Positions 1-6,040 of a stretch of 7,250 bases of DNA are shown piece by piece. The DNA is from Candidatus Thorarchaeota archaeon (GTDB lineage: Archaea > Asgardarchaeota > Thorarchaeia > Thorarchaeales > Thorarchaeaceae). Position 1 is the first letter of the stretch. Every line of letters starts with the position of its first letter. The stretch is taken from contig JAGSHP010000266.1 in assembly GCA_029855925.1 (NCBI GenBank), positions 1-7,250 on the forward strand. Reading direction: 5' to 3'. The notes beneath the pieces are model-generated. The model had not been told where the DNA came from and ran no database searches. It saw only the letters and a program-made list of their open reading frames with translations. Position numbers and translations under genes: made by a program.

Positions 1-145
1 CTCCGCAGTATACGCCATCTTCCATCAGGATGATTGTGGTTTCGATCTCCTCCATGACCGCAGTCAGTCCGACGCGGACGGCGGTAAATGCGCCAGTCTT
101 GTCATACGGGGGAGTTGCGACAATGAACGTGAACTTCTTTGTCAT
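1..145 (-). CDS. DsrE/DsrF-family sulfur-relay-like protein, N-terminal fragment
   Basis: This is the first 48 codons of a gene that runs off the left edge. The translation begins MTKKFTFIVATPPYDKTGAF and ends with MEDGVYCG. A first beta strand leads into a TPPY turn, followed by a helix with an AxR-type segment, a second strand, and then a (M/F)EDGVY motif. This order is typical of the DsrE/TusD fold. Family members are small soluble cytosolic proteins (about 110-130 residues) that pass persulfide sulfur between partners or act as related regulators. The usual reactive cysteine lies further along and cannot be judged here; Cys47 is visible just before the cut. The ATG at 145 is supported by a GGTGA ribosome-binding site 6-7 bases upstream. 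The gene is divergent from the Lrp-family gene at 322. Family assignment is fairly secure, but its partner and exact role are unknown. Confidence 0.75.
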   Translation of the reverse strand, partial: MTKKFTFIVATPPYDKTGAFTAVRVGLTAVMEEIETTIILMEDGVYCG

Positions 146-151
146 ATACTT

Positions 152-157
152 TCACCT
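152..157 (-). promoter_or_regulatory. ribosome-binding site of the DsrE-family gene
   Basis: On the minus strand this reads AGGTGA and ends six bases before the ATG at 145. It matches the core complementary to the archaeal 16S 3' end and fixes the start of the partial gene. Confidence 0.6.
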
Positions 158-189
158 TATGGTTGGTTAGATTGAATGAAAATATCAGG

Positions 190-198
190 TAAATAAAT
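190..198 (-). promoter_or_regulatory. TATA-like box for the DsrE-family gene
   Basis: On the minus strand this reads ATTTATTTA, the most TATA-like run in the divergent gap. A start of transcription about 26 bases downstream would fall near 168 and leave a short leader of roughly 23 bases carrying the GGTGA site. This is inferred from sequence and spacing only. Confidence 0.45.
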
Positions 199-216
199 GT
201 ATGTCCATGACAGTAT

Positions 217-234
217 TTTGTAAACAAACGTTTA
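217..234. promoter_or_regulatory. overlapping palindromes, candidate operator
   Basis: Three overlapping symmetrical elements occupy 18 bases: TTTGT-aa-ACAAA (217-228), TAAAC-4 nt-GTTTA (221-234) and the perfect palindrome AAACGTTT (226-233). They sit between the two divergent promoters. Lrp/AsnC proteins bind as dimers and higher oligomers to AT-rich dyad sites and often regulate their own gene. This is therefore a reasonable operator candidate for the adjacent Lrp-family protein. The symmetry is seen directly; the role is inferred. Confidence 0.35.
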
Positions 235-246
235 GGAAAATGCCTA

Positions 247-305
247 CAACGCATAACTTTATGAATAGGTAGATGGACTGCCAGATTAGCTGAGGCAACG
301 CATAA
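247..305. repeat. 10-bp exact direct repeat (CAACGCATAA) flanking the lrp-family promoter region
   Basis: CAACGCATAA occurs at 247-256 and again at 296-305, with starts 49 bp apart. Each copy runs straight into an AT-rich stretch (ACTTTATGAA and TTCTTAACGG). The repeat may therefore be a regulator half-site pair, or two alternative promoter elements of the downstream gene. Only the sequence identity is certain. Confidence 0.4.
253..264 (+). promoter_or_regulatory. TATA-like box for the Lrp-family gene
   Basis: ATAACTTTATGA would place a transcript start near 284 and a leader of about 37 bases before the GTG at 322. A second AT-rich box (about 301-311) would place the start near 332, which would instead favour the later GTG at 349. 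The two cannot be separated from sequence alone. Confidence 0.3.
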
Positions 306-321
306 TTCTTAACGGCGATAT

Positions 322-867
322 GTGAGCGAAGAGACGGAGATCACCCACGTGAAAAAGCAAAGGTTCAACGGACATACGAGAAACGCCGACGAGATCAAAC
401 GCTTTCTGAGTCGAGTGGACAATCTCGACGAGCTTGACCTCAGGATTATTGCGTTTCTTCAATCTGATGGCCGTGCCTCGTTCAATAAGATCGCAGACAA
501 ACTGGGAACTACAGTGGCGACAGTCAGCAATCGCGTGAAGAAACTGGAGAAGAGAGGCATCATCACTGGATACACTGCTCTTGTCTCCTGCGACAAGCTT
601 GGTTTTAGAGAGAACCTATGGCTGAAGATTCAGACTAAACCTGGTGCGGACGTTGCCGAGATTGGAAAGAAGATCTCCGGCATGATAGGCGTGAAGTGTG
701 TATACCTCATGTACAGCGACTTTGATATTCTCGTGCATATCTCCTGTGCAACAAGCGAAGAGATCAGCAAGACGGTTCAATCGATAGGGCAGATAAAGGA
801 TGTAGTTCGAGTCACGAAGATGACCGTGAGCGAGAGGATAAAGGAAGACTTTCGCGTGATGCTGTAG
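322..867 (+). CDS. Lrp/AsnC-family transcriptional regulator
   Basis: The 181-residue product is a DNA-binding regulator with the two-domain Lrp/AsnC plan. Residues about 35-84 form the AsnC-type helix-turn-helix: LDELDLRIIAFLQSDGR, then a recognition region around TVATVSNRVKKLEKRGII. Residues about 97-172 form the alpha-beta RAM domain used for oligomerisation and effector binding, with the YSDFDILVHI strand. Ser132 stands where many members have Gly in the t-G-d-y-D motif, so ligand preference may differ. A charged extension of about 34 residues precedes the HTH. The GTG at 322 has no good ribosome-binding site. A GTG at 349 has GGAG nine to ten bases upstream (336-339) and would shorten the protein to 172 residues without touching either domain. 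The gene is divergent from the DsrE-family gene, and autoregulation is likely for this family. Target genes cannot be read from the window. Confidence 0.9.
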   Translation: MSEETEITHVKKQRFNGHTRNADEIKRFLSRVDNLDELDLRIIAFLQSDGRASFNKIADKLGTTVATVSNRVKKLEKRGIITGYTALVSCDKLGFRENLWLKIQTKPGADVAEIGKKISGMIGVKCVYLMYSDFDILVHISCATSEEISKTVQSIGQIKDVVRVTKMTVSERIKEDFRVML

Positions 868-884
868 CCTAAGATTGCATCCGC

Positions 885-895
885 AGATATATTAG
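885..895 (+). promoter_or_regulatory. TATA-like box upstream of the histidine kinase
   Basis: AGATATATTAG lies in the 106-bp gap after the Lrp-family gene. It would give a leader of about 58 bases. A second candidate, TGATATCTA near 936-944, would make the kinase transcript nearly leaderless. Both are weak inferences from base composition and spacing. Confidence 0.3.
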
Positions 896-924
896 AGAAA
901 GAACCTCTGGTTATTGTGCCGTAT

Positions 925-940
925 CTGATAACTACTGATA
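925..940. repeat. CTGATA direct repeat with 10-bp period
   Basis: CTGATA occurs at 925-930 and 935-940, so both copies face the same side of the helix. They lie 34-49 bases before the kinase start and overlap the second TATA-like candidate. The repeat could be an operator or chance; it is short. Confidence 0.25.
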
Positions 941-973
941 TCTAGAGCACCAAAACCAAAAGAAGAGTGTTCG

Positions 974-2143
974 ATGAGCGACGAAATCTCTCTACTGATT
1001 GCACTGGCTGACGAGGACACAGCAGCTGTCCTGCGGGATGTGTTGAGTGCAATTAAGTCAATTGGAGAGATCAGAGTAGTCTCGAGCAGTAAGGACATTC
1101 GAACGACGGTCTCGACCTTCGATCCTGATGTGATGATAACCGACGAACCATTACTTCATCTGACAATATTCAATACATTACCGGCTCCAGCCTTCATCTT
1201 TGTCAAGGATGGGGAATCGTACATCGTTGCTCATGCCAATCCTTCCTCTATTGAGATGCTAGGTGCCACCGGTGAGAGTGAGATCATCGGCAGAGCACTG
1301 GAGGACATCTATGCGCATCATCCCAAACTGGTCGGAGTGATACACGATGCCGAGTTCAACGATGACATGCGAACGATAGAGGTTGTGGGTGCCTCTGGAG
1401 TCGATGATGAGATGCGTCACACCAGTTTTCAAGTCATTCCGCTAATGCCTGACGCTATCATGATCACCGAGACCGATACGACTGCTGCGCGAACCGAGAG
1501 AATACTATTGTCGAGGCAAAGAGACGAAATGCTGAGCTTTGTCATTCAGGTAGGACATGACTTACGGAGCTCGCTGCAGATGATAAGTTCCTATGCAGAT
1601 ATTCTTCTGGAACAGGAGAACACGGAGGTGGCTGAGGGCATTCTCTCTGCGCTCGACCGAATCTCCCAAATCCTTGAGAGTTCACAGACTCTTGCTCAGT
1701 CTGGTATGATTATCGGCGCCAAGGAATATGTGGACTTTGACCTGCTTGTTAGATCCATCGGAGAGTACTGTATTCCCCCAACAACTGAATTCCTCGTTGA
1801 GGACCTGCCGCTGGTGAATTGTGACCGAGTGAAGATATCTCTTGTACTGGAGAACATCTTCAGGAATGCTGTGGAACATGGCTCAGCAACAAGGATAGAT
1901 GTGGCATGTGCTGTGATTGACGGTAACGTAATCATCTCTATATCGAACAATGGCGTTCCAATAGACCCGGCACTTGTTGATGAAATCCTCTCCGGAGTGT
2001 ATTCCTCTAAGGGCTTCGAGGGTGGTCGCGGACTATCGATTGCCCAACGCATAGTCAATGCGCATGGATGGGGTCTTCACCTTGATACTACCCCACAGAC
2101 CGTCTTCAAGATACTGATCCCTCAGACCGAGGTTGTCATGTGA
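974..2143 (+). CDS. soluble PAS-containing sensor histidine kinase with partial receiver-like N-terminus
   Basis: This 389-residue cytosolic kinase has no membrane segment. Residues 1-58 resemble the first half of a receiver domain: a hydrophobic strand, an acidic DED cluster at 14-16, then PDVMITD with Asp57 where a phospho-acceptor would sit. The sequence then passes directly into a PAS-like sensor domain (about 65-170, NTLPAPAFIFVKDG) instead of finishing the receiver. A HisKA dimerisation helix follows, with the H-box GHDLRSSLQ and phospho-acceptor His195. The HATPase region has the N-box LENIFRNAVEH (Asn294, Asn298), a G1-like SNNGVPI at 324-330 (Asn in place of the usual Asp) and the G2 motif GGRGLSIAQRI at 350-360. 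The ATG at 974 has only a weak purine-rich AGAAGAG upstream. No response regulator is visible. The next gene, eutA, follows after 66 bp on the same strand, so a link to ethanolamine sensing is possible but unproven. Confidence 0.87.
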   Translation: MSDEISLLIALADEDTAAVLRDVLSAIKSIGEIRVVSSSKDIRTTVSTFDPDVMITDEPLLHLTIFNTLPAPAFIFVKDGESYIVAHANPSSIEMLGATGESEIIGRALEDIYAHHPKLVGVIHDAEFNDDMRTIEVVGASGVDDEMRHTSFQVIPLMPDAIMITETDTTAARTERILLSRQRDEMLSFVIQVGHDLRSSLQMISSYADILLEQENTEVAEGILSALDRISQILESSQTLAQSGMIIGAKEYVDFDLLVRSIGEYCIPPTTEFLVEDLPLVNCDRVKISLVLENIFRNAVEHGSATRIDVACAVIDGNVIISISNNGVPIDPALVDEILSGVYSSKGFEGGRGLSIAQRIVNAHGWGLHLDTTPQTVFKILIPQTEVVM

Positions 2144-2209
2144 CACCATTGTCCCTAACGCAACCACTAAAACCTCCTTTTCACGCGCAATAGACGAGAT
2201 GACCTGTCA

Positions 2210-3655
2210 ATGTTCGTTAAGACCGAGCGCAAGGAACTGACCAGTGTGGGTGTGGATATCGGCACAGCCACATTTCATATCATCTTCAGCCGACTACTTC
2301 TCGAAAAGGACCCCTCAAGTCGTACTGAGAAGTTTGAGATCACCAAGCGTGACATCATCCATGCAGGTCCTATTCACCTCACACCACTGACAGACAATAG
2401 TACGATTGACTTCAGGAGACTGCGTGACTTTCTGTTGGCTGACTATGAGGCGGCTGGTCTAACGCTCGAAGACATTGATACTGGTGCGGTCATTGTCACA
2501 GGTGAGAGTGCCCGCCGTGACAATGCAGAGGAGATAGTGAAGAGTCTGGCAGGTGAGGCTGGGAAGTTCGTTGCGGCATCCGCAGGACCCAATCTTGAGT
2601 CCGTTCTTGCAGCTCATGGAGCTGGAATTGTTGACAGGTCTCGAGAGCTAAAGAAGACCATCATGAATGTGGATATTGGCGGTGGCTCATCGAACATAGC
2701 GATTTGCAGCAATGGACATGTCGTCGACACTGCGGCAATTAACGTTGGGGGACGACTACTGGTCACTGATGAAGATGGGCGAATCGTTAGAATCGAGAAG
2801 GCTGGTCAGTTTATCGCTCAATCAGTCGGGCTTGACCTGAATGTCAATGACCCCGTCAGTGACGATGAATTGACAAGGATCTCTGGAGCCCTGGCTGAGA
2901 GTCTTCTGGACGCAATGCTTGGACGGCTGTCTTCCGATGTTGTGCATCATCTCATGATGACCCCACCTCTTCGTCATGGGGGGCTGATAGACGAGGTCGC
3001 CTTCTCCGGAGGGGTGGCTGAATTCATCTATGACAGAGAGAGTCGCGATTTTGGTGACCTTGGGAAGTACCTCGCCAAGTCAGTTGTTGAGCTGGTCTAT
3101 AGACATGGTATGCATCTGGCGACTCCGGACCACATGATACGTGCCACAGTAATTGGAGCGGGGCAGAGTAGCCTTCGCGTCAGCGGTTCGACGACCTTTC
3201 ATTCTCCGGGAATCGAGCTTCCGCTGCGTAACATTCCCGTGGTTGAACCACACCTTGAGGCAGATGGCTCTGTTGAGACCCGTGTTGGGAAAGCGGTCGA
3301 GAACGCACTGAAACGATTTGATCTACGCGAAGGTGTGGACCCATTCATTTTGACGTTCAACGGGGACGTTCGGCCCTCCTATAGCTTCCTCGCAGACTTT
3401 GGCAAAGGACTCGTCAAGGCTCTTCCAAACACTGTACGCTCCAAACGCCCTATTCTACTCTGTTTTAGTGATGATGTTGGGAATAGTGTTGGGAATGTCA
3501 TGAAGCGGGAGACGGGCATTGAGAACGACATTCTGTCTATCGATGAGATTCATCTTAGAGAGGGGGACTTTGTAGACATCGGAAAACCAGTGGTGGAGGG
3601 CGTGGTGATTCCTGTCATCGTGAAGACCTTGGTGTTTGGTAGCGTAGACAGTTGA
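2210..3655 (+). CDS. eutA: EutA, ethanolamine ammonia-lyase reactivating factor
   Basis: EutA family proteins are actin/Hsp70-fold ATPases. They restore adenosylcobalamin-dependent ethanolamine ammonia-lyase (EutBC) by swapping damaged cobalamin for fresh cofactor. The 481-residue product is close to the bacterial length of about 470 and appears complete. Visible motifs in order are phosphate-1 VGVDIGTATFHIIFSRL (13-29, Asp16), VTGESARRDNAEE (96-108), ASAGPNLESVLAAHGAG (123-139), phosphate-2 NVDIGGGSSNIAI (153-165, Asp155), NVGGRLL (178-184), FSGGVAE (265-271), adenosine motif ATVIGAGQSSLRVSGST (312-328), LPLRNIPV (337-344) and the C-terminal DIGKPV with VIPVIVKTLVFG. These match EutA specifically, more than generic ASKHA proteins. 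One position in the first phosphate loop is Ala (DIGTAT rather than DIGTTT). The ATG at 2210 has only a poor ribosome-binding site. Neither eutB nor eutC lies in the window, so the client enzyme must be encoded elsewhere or be a related B12-dependent enzyme. Confidence 0.92.
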   Translation: MFVKTERKELTSVGVDIGTATFHIIFSRLLLEKDPSSRTEKFEITKRDIIHAGPIHLTPLTDNSTIDFRRLRDFLLADYEAAGLTLEDIDTGAVIVTGESARRDNAEEIVKSLAGEAGKFVAASAGPNLESVLAAHGAGIVDRSRELKKTIMNVDIGGGSSNIAICSNGHVVDTAAINVGGRLLVTDEDGRIVRIEKAGQFIAQSVGLDLNVNDPVSDDELTRISGALAESLLDAMLGRLSSDVVHHLMMTPPLRHGGLIDEVAFSGGVAEFIYDRESRDFGDLGKYLAKSVVELVYRHGMHLATPDHMIRATVIGAGQSSLRVSGSTTFHSPGIELPLRNIPVVEPHLEADGSVETRVGKAVENALKRFDLREGVDPFILTFNGDVRPSYSFLADFGKGLVKALPNTVRSKRPILLCFSDDVGNSVGNVMKRETGIENDILSIDEIHLREGDFVDIGKPVVEGVVIPVIVKTLVFGSVDS

Positions 3656-3665
3656 CTGTACCATA

Positions 3666-4931
3666 TTAGACAACGATATTGTCAAAGAGATGTTGGAACC
3701 GTTCCTGACACTCCGCCTCTGCCTGCTGAATGAGTCTTTCAGCATAATCTTCTCCCATGATCTCCTTCAATGGATCTATGACGTTTGTGACCAAATAACT
3801 GAGTGCATTTGTAATGGCATCGATGTCTTCGGGGTTGAGATCTGGGGTTCTATGATATGTCACCTTACCATCAACGTAGAGTTTCAGGAAACTGATCCAC
3901 GGAGTGACGTTCATTCCGTCATGAACTATATCTCTGAAGACGGGGCTGACCTCTCTGATTCCGAATTCCTTTGCAAGCCCTGTAAATATCTTTGATGCCT
4001 TACACTCCTCAATAAGGGCGAATTTTTCTTCTAACGAAATCCGCCTCAGAAGCCCTCGATTCAGTAGATAGCCTAGCTCCAGCAGTACGGGATATGGTTC
4101 TTTTATCTTCAAGAACTCTAACAATCTCCCCACGGTGACCTTTCCATCTAAGGCGCCTACAACACGAAGCGTGTCTTGAGAAACCCCTGTGGGGTTTGTG
4201 GAGTGAAATAGTATGGAGCGCGATTCGTTTGATGGCATCAGAATTTCGCTGGTATGAGGAACATAAAGCAGTGACAGAGCACCACCCCAATACGCATGAG
4301 AAATGATCTCTATTGTCTCATCCAAGCCAAGACCCTGAATTCTTGATATTTCCGCAACCGTTTGCCAGTCCTGGGCGTCTTCGAGTAACTTGGTGACCTT
4401 GTATTTGATGCTGGGCAGTCTCAACTGAATATCGTTGATATTTGGGACGATATCATAGATTAGCGTAGAAGCTGAGATTCTATCTGATGAGAATACTCTT
4501 CGAACGAAGTCATCAAACTCGCTGAATAGACTCCCATCTAACTCTCCGGAGTCCCTGAGGAATTGAAAGGTGGTTTCGAACTCCTGTACTATTCGCCGTA
4601 GCTTGCTTCTTATCTCAATTGTATCCTGAGCGACAGATATGACCCCAGTGACCCAATCTCCGTTCTGAACAATCATCGTTGAATCCGGACCATAAACGGT
4701 CTTCCACTGTGATGCAACCTCACCGGTCATCTCATTCAGGTAGCTGCCTAGTGCAGATATGAATCCTGACATGATCTGCGAATCCTGTTGGCCTGGAACG
4801 AACTCGTGAGTGTAAGGGGCAAGTCCGATCTCTCTGTTCAAGAGAAATAAGACCCTCTCATTTGCCAAAGATTCATGTATGCCTGTTCCCCTGAACTTTT
4901 CCAGAAGCCGTACGGGTCCATCTTCGTGCAT
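3666..4931 (-). CDS. longin/roadblock-like N-terminal domain plus winged-helix protein, function unknown
   Basis: I do not recognise a named family. The 421-residue product is soluble, with no signal peptide or membrane segment. Residues about 25-122 alternate strands and helices: VLFLLNREIGLAPYTHEF, then SGFISALGSYLNEMTGE, then two strands around TMIVQNGDWVTGVISV, then a long helix. This pattern resembles the longin/roadblock-like regulatory modules frequent in Asgard archaea. Residues about 188-223 (TVAEISRIQGLGLDETIEII) and 256-298 (LDGKVTVGRLLEFL, then GYLLNRGLLRRI) look like winged helices. The last 60 residues are helical and acidic. A frame-extending TTG lies at 4955, but the ATG at 4931 is preferred because GGGGGT sits seven bases before it (4939-4944), inside what would otherwise be coding sequence. 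The gene is convergent with eutA and ends 10 bp from it. A role as a small-GTPase-linked or transcriptional regulator is inference from the folds. Confidence 0.8.
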   Translation of the reverse strand: MHEDGPVRLLEKFRGTGIHESLANERVLFLLNREIGLAPYTHEFVPGQQDSQIMSGFISALGSYLNEMTGEVASQWKTVYGPDSTMIVQNGDWVTGVISVAQDTIEIRSKLRRIVQEFETTFQFLRDSGELDGSLFSEFDDFVRRVFSSDRISASTLIYDIVPNINDIQLRLPSIKYKVTKLLEDAQDWQTVAEISRIQGLGLDETIEIISHAYWGGALSLLYVPHTSEILMPSNESRSILFHSTNPTGVSQDTLRVVGALDGKVTVGRLLEFLKIKEPYPVLLELGYLLNRGLLRRISLEEKFALIEECKASKIFTGLAKEFGIREVSPVFRDIVHDGMNVTPWISFLKLYVDGKVTYHRTPDLNPEDIDAITNALSYLVTNVIDPLKEIMGEDYAERLIQQAEAECQERFQHLFDNIVV

Positions 4932-4938
4932 TTGAACT

Positions 4939-4944
4939 ACCCCC
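4939..4944 (-). promoter_or_regulatory. ribosome-binding site deciding the start of the longin-like gene
   Basis: On the minus strand this reads GGGGGT, seven bases before the ATG at 4931. No comparable element precedes the in-frame TTG at 4955, so the ATG is the better start. Confidence 0.45.
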
Positions 4945-4975
4945 AGTGTTATCAAAGATGGCGCGGTTGTTTCCC

Positions 4976-4986
4976 TTTGATAGTAA
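4976..4986 (-). promoter_or_regulatory. weak TATA-like box for the longin-like gene
   Basis: On the minus strand this reads TTACTATCAAA. A start about 26 bases downstream would fall near 4955 and leave a leader of about 25 bases that includes the GGGGGT site. The spacing is good but the match to a TATA consensus is modest. Confidence 0.25.
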
Positions 4987-5098
4987 CGGAGATCCTACGA
5001 TGGCGAAAGGGCCTAGCTAAGGGAACCTCAGGGAGGCATTTTAGTCTTTTCCGTGTTGCCATTCCTACCATTATCTCAAGAATGTCTTGCTAAATGTG

Positions 5099-5145
5099 CA
5101 CAATGTTGTGAGAGTGAATTGCGTTAGGAGTCGTTTTGGAGTCGT
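5099..5145. promoter_or_regulatory. palindrome and helical-phase direct repeats upstream of sfsA, candidate operators
   Basis: CACAA-TG-TTGTG (5099-5110) is an inverted repeat with five-base arms. Downstream, GGAGTCGT occurs twice (5127-5134 and 5138-5145) with an 11-bp period, so both copies lie on nearly the same helix face. They end about 25 bp before the sfsA TATA-like box, a typical position for an archaeal activator or repressor. The repeats are seen; binding is inferred. Confidence 0.3.
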
Positions 5146-5170
5146 CCCTCGAAAATTGCCAGTGACCACA

Positions 5171-5180
5171 CCTATTTTAC
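5171..5180 (+). promoter_or_regulatory. TATA-like box for sfsA
   Basis: CCTATTTTAC is centred about 26 bases before position 5201. It therefore predicts a transcript start at or next to the sfsA start codons, which suggests leaderless or near-leaderless translation. Confidence 0.4.
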
Positions 5181-5204
5181 AGGTGCATTCATTCTGGACC
5201 AGTG

Positions 5205-5912
5205 ATGTGCATGAGTAGTCAGATAGTCCAGGCCAGATTTTTGGAACGACCAAACAGATTTCTCGGCATTGTGTCACTGGATGGAGAAAGGACCCCGGTA
5301 TTCATACCCAATCCGGGACGAATGCATGAGCTATTGATTCCAGGACGGACAGTCTACCTGAGACCTGCGAGTGGAGTCTTGCGGAAGACTGCGTATGACA
5401 TGATAGCAGTAGATCACGATGGACTCGTTATATCACTCGATGCTAATCTACCAAACCGTTTCATGAAGCAGATGCTTCTAGAACATGCACTCCCGCAGTT
5501 TCGTGGGTATGAAAGGGTGATCCCAGAACCACCCCTCTATGGTGGTCGTGCAGACTTTAGACTTGAGAGTACGGACTCCGTGACGATGATTGAGGTGAAG
5601 TCGGTCACTCTTGTCGTCGAACGGCGAGCACTGTTTCCAGACGCAGTGACGAAACGAGGCGCTCGTCACATGCACCATCTTGCAAAGGTCCTTGAGGAAG
5701 GGATTGCCGATCGTGCTGCGGTCGTCTTTGTCATCCAACGCCCAGATGCGGATAGTTTTGCACCAAATGTAGATACTGACCCTGCATTCGCAGAGGCGTT
5801 GTCCATTGCCAGTCGTGCAGGAGTTGAGATCGTTCCATTGTTGACGGACTTACATGACTGGAAGCTGCGTTTGATACGCGAAGTGCCATACAACTTGGAT
5901 TTGACGACTTAG
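5205..5912 (+). CDS. sfsA: SfsA-family DNA/RNA nuclease
   Basis: SfsA proteins combine an N-terminal OB-like fold with a PD-(D/E)xK nuclease domain. They were first named for an effect on sugar-fermentation genes in Escherichia coli, and the physiological substrate in archaea is unclear. The 235-residue product has the family's usual length. It carries ERPNRFLGIV near the N-terminus, then FIPNPGRMHELLIPG (the conserved PNxGRxxELL element). The nuclease core is GGRADFRLES (catalytic Asp) followed by MIEVKSVTL (catalytic Glu and Lys), then FPDAVTKRGARHMHHL, all in canonical order and with no key residue missing. Three in-frame starts lie within ten bases: GTG 5202, ATG 5205 and ATG 5211. None has a strong ribosome-binding site, and the predicted promoter would give a leaderless mRNA, so 5205 is a best guess. 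The gene is divergent from the longin-like gene. Confidence 0.93.
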   Translation: MCMSSQIVQARFLERPNRFLGIVSLDGERTPVFIPNPGRMHELLIPGRTVYLRPASGVLRKTAYDMIAVDHDGLVISLDANLPNRFMKQMLLEHALPQFRGYERVIPEPPLYGGRADFRLESTDSVTMIEVKSVTLVVERRALFPDAVTKRGARHMHHLAKVLEEGIADRAAVVFVIQRPDADSFAPNVDTDPAFAEALSIASRAGVEIVPLLTDLHDWKLRLIREVPYNLDLTT

Positions 5913-6040
5913 GCTCGCCGCCTGTACTCTTCGGTTACCAACTTCATCCCCTGCAAAAACACGATTGTCTCTCGGTCTGAATCGCTGCTCGAAGGTTTCT
6001 TGGCACGTCGTCTGAGTCAAGGTCAGCCGTACATAAGATT
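5913..6040. other. gap after sfsA with no supported gene
   Basis: No tRNA T-loop signature, clear terminator hairpin or convincing plus-strand frame was found. The minus strand is open for 36 codons from 6016 down to a TAA at 5909-5911. That frame has no usable early start codon, and its stop overlaps the sfsA stop; it is discussed under findings. Confidence 0.4.

Noticed and set aside
905..915. AACC-TCT-GGTT mini-hairpin after the Lrp-family gene as a terminator
   Set aside because: The stem is only four pairs and no T-run follows; too weak to call.
892..1098. Minus-strand open frame of 68 codons over the start of the histidine kinase
   Set aside because: It overlaps the well-supported kinase N-terminus, has no family features and no ribosome-binding site; it is a shadow frame.
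1682..2058. Two minus-strand open frames within the kinase gene
   Set aside because: They lie antisense to the HisKA/HATPase region, whose motifs are intact on the plus strand; their composition is not protein-like.
3455..3745. Minus-strand open frame spanning the eutA end
   Set aside because: It overlaps both eutA and the longin-like gene, each better supported.
3690..3995. Plus-strand 101-codon frame beneath the longin-like gene
   Set aside because: Antisense to a 421-residue gene with regular domain structure; no independent start signals.
4971..5025. TTCCCTT / AAGGGAA inverted repeat in the gap before sfsA as a hairpin or insertion-sequence end
   Set aside because: Arms are only 7 bp with a 41-bp loop, and there is no transposase or target duplication.
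5071..5277. Minus-strand 68-codon frame covering the sfsA promoter and 5' end
   Set aside because: It overlaps the sfsA N-terminus and predicted promoter. The peptide has no recognisable pattern and no ribosome-binding site was evident.
5478..5893. Two minus-strand frames inside sfsA
   Set aside because: The plus strand carries all the SfsA catalytic motifs; these are antisense shadows.
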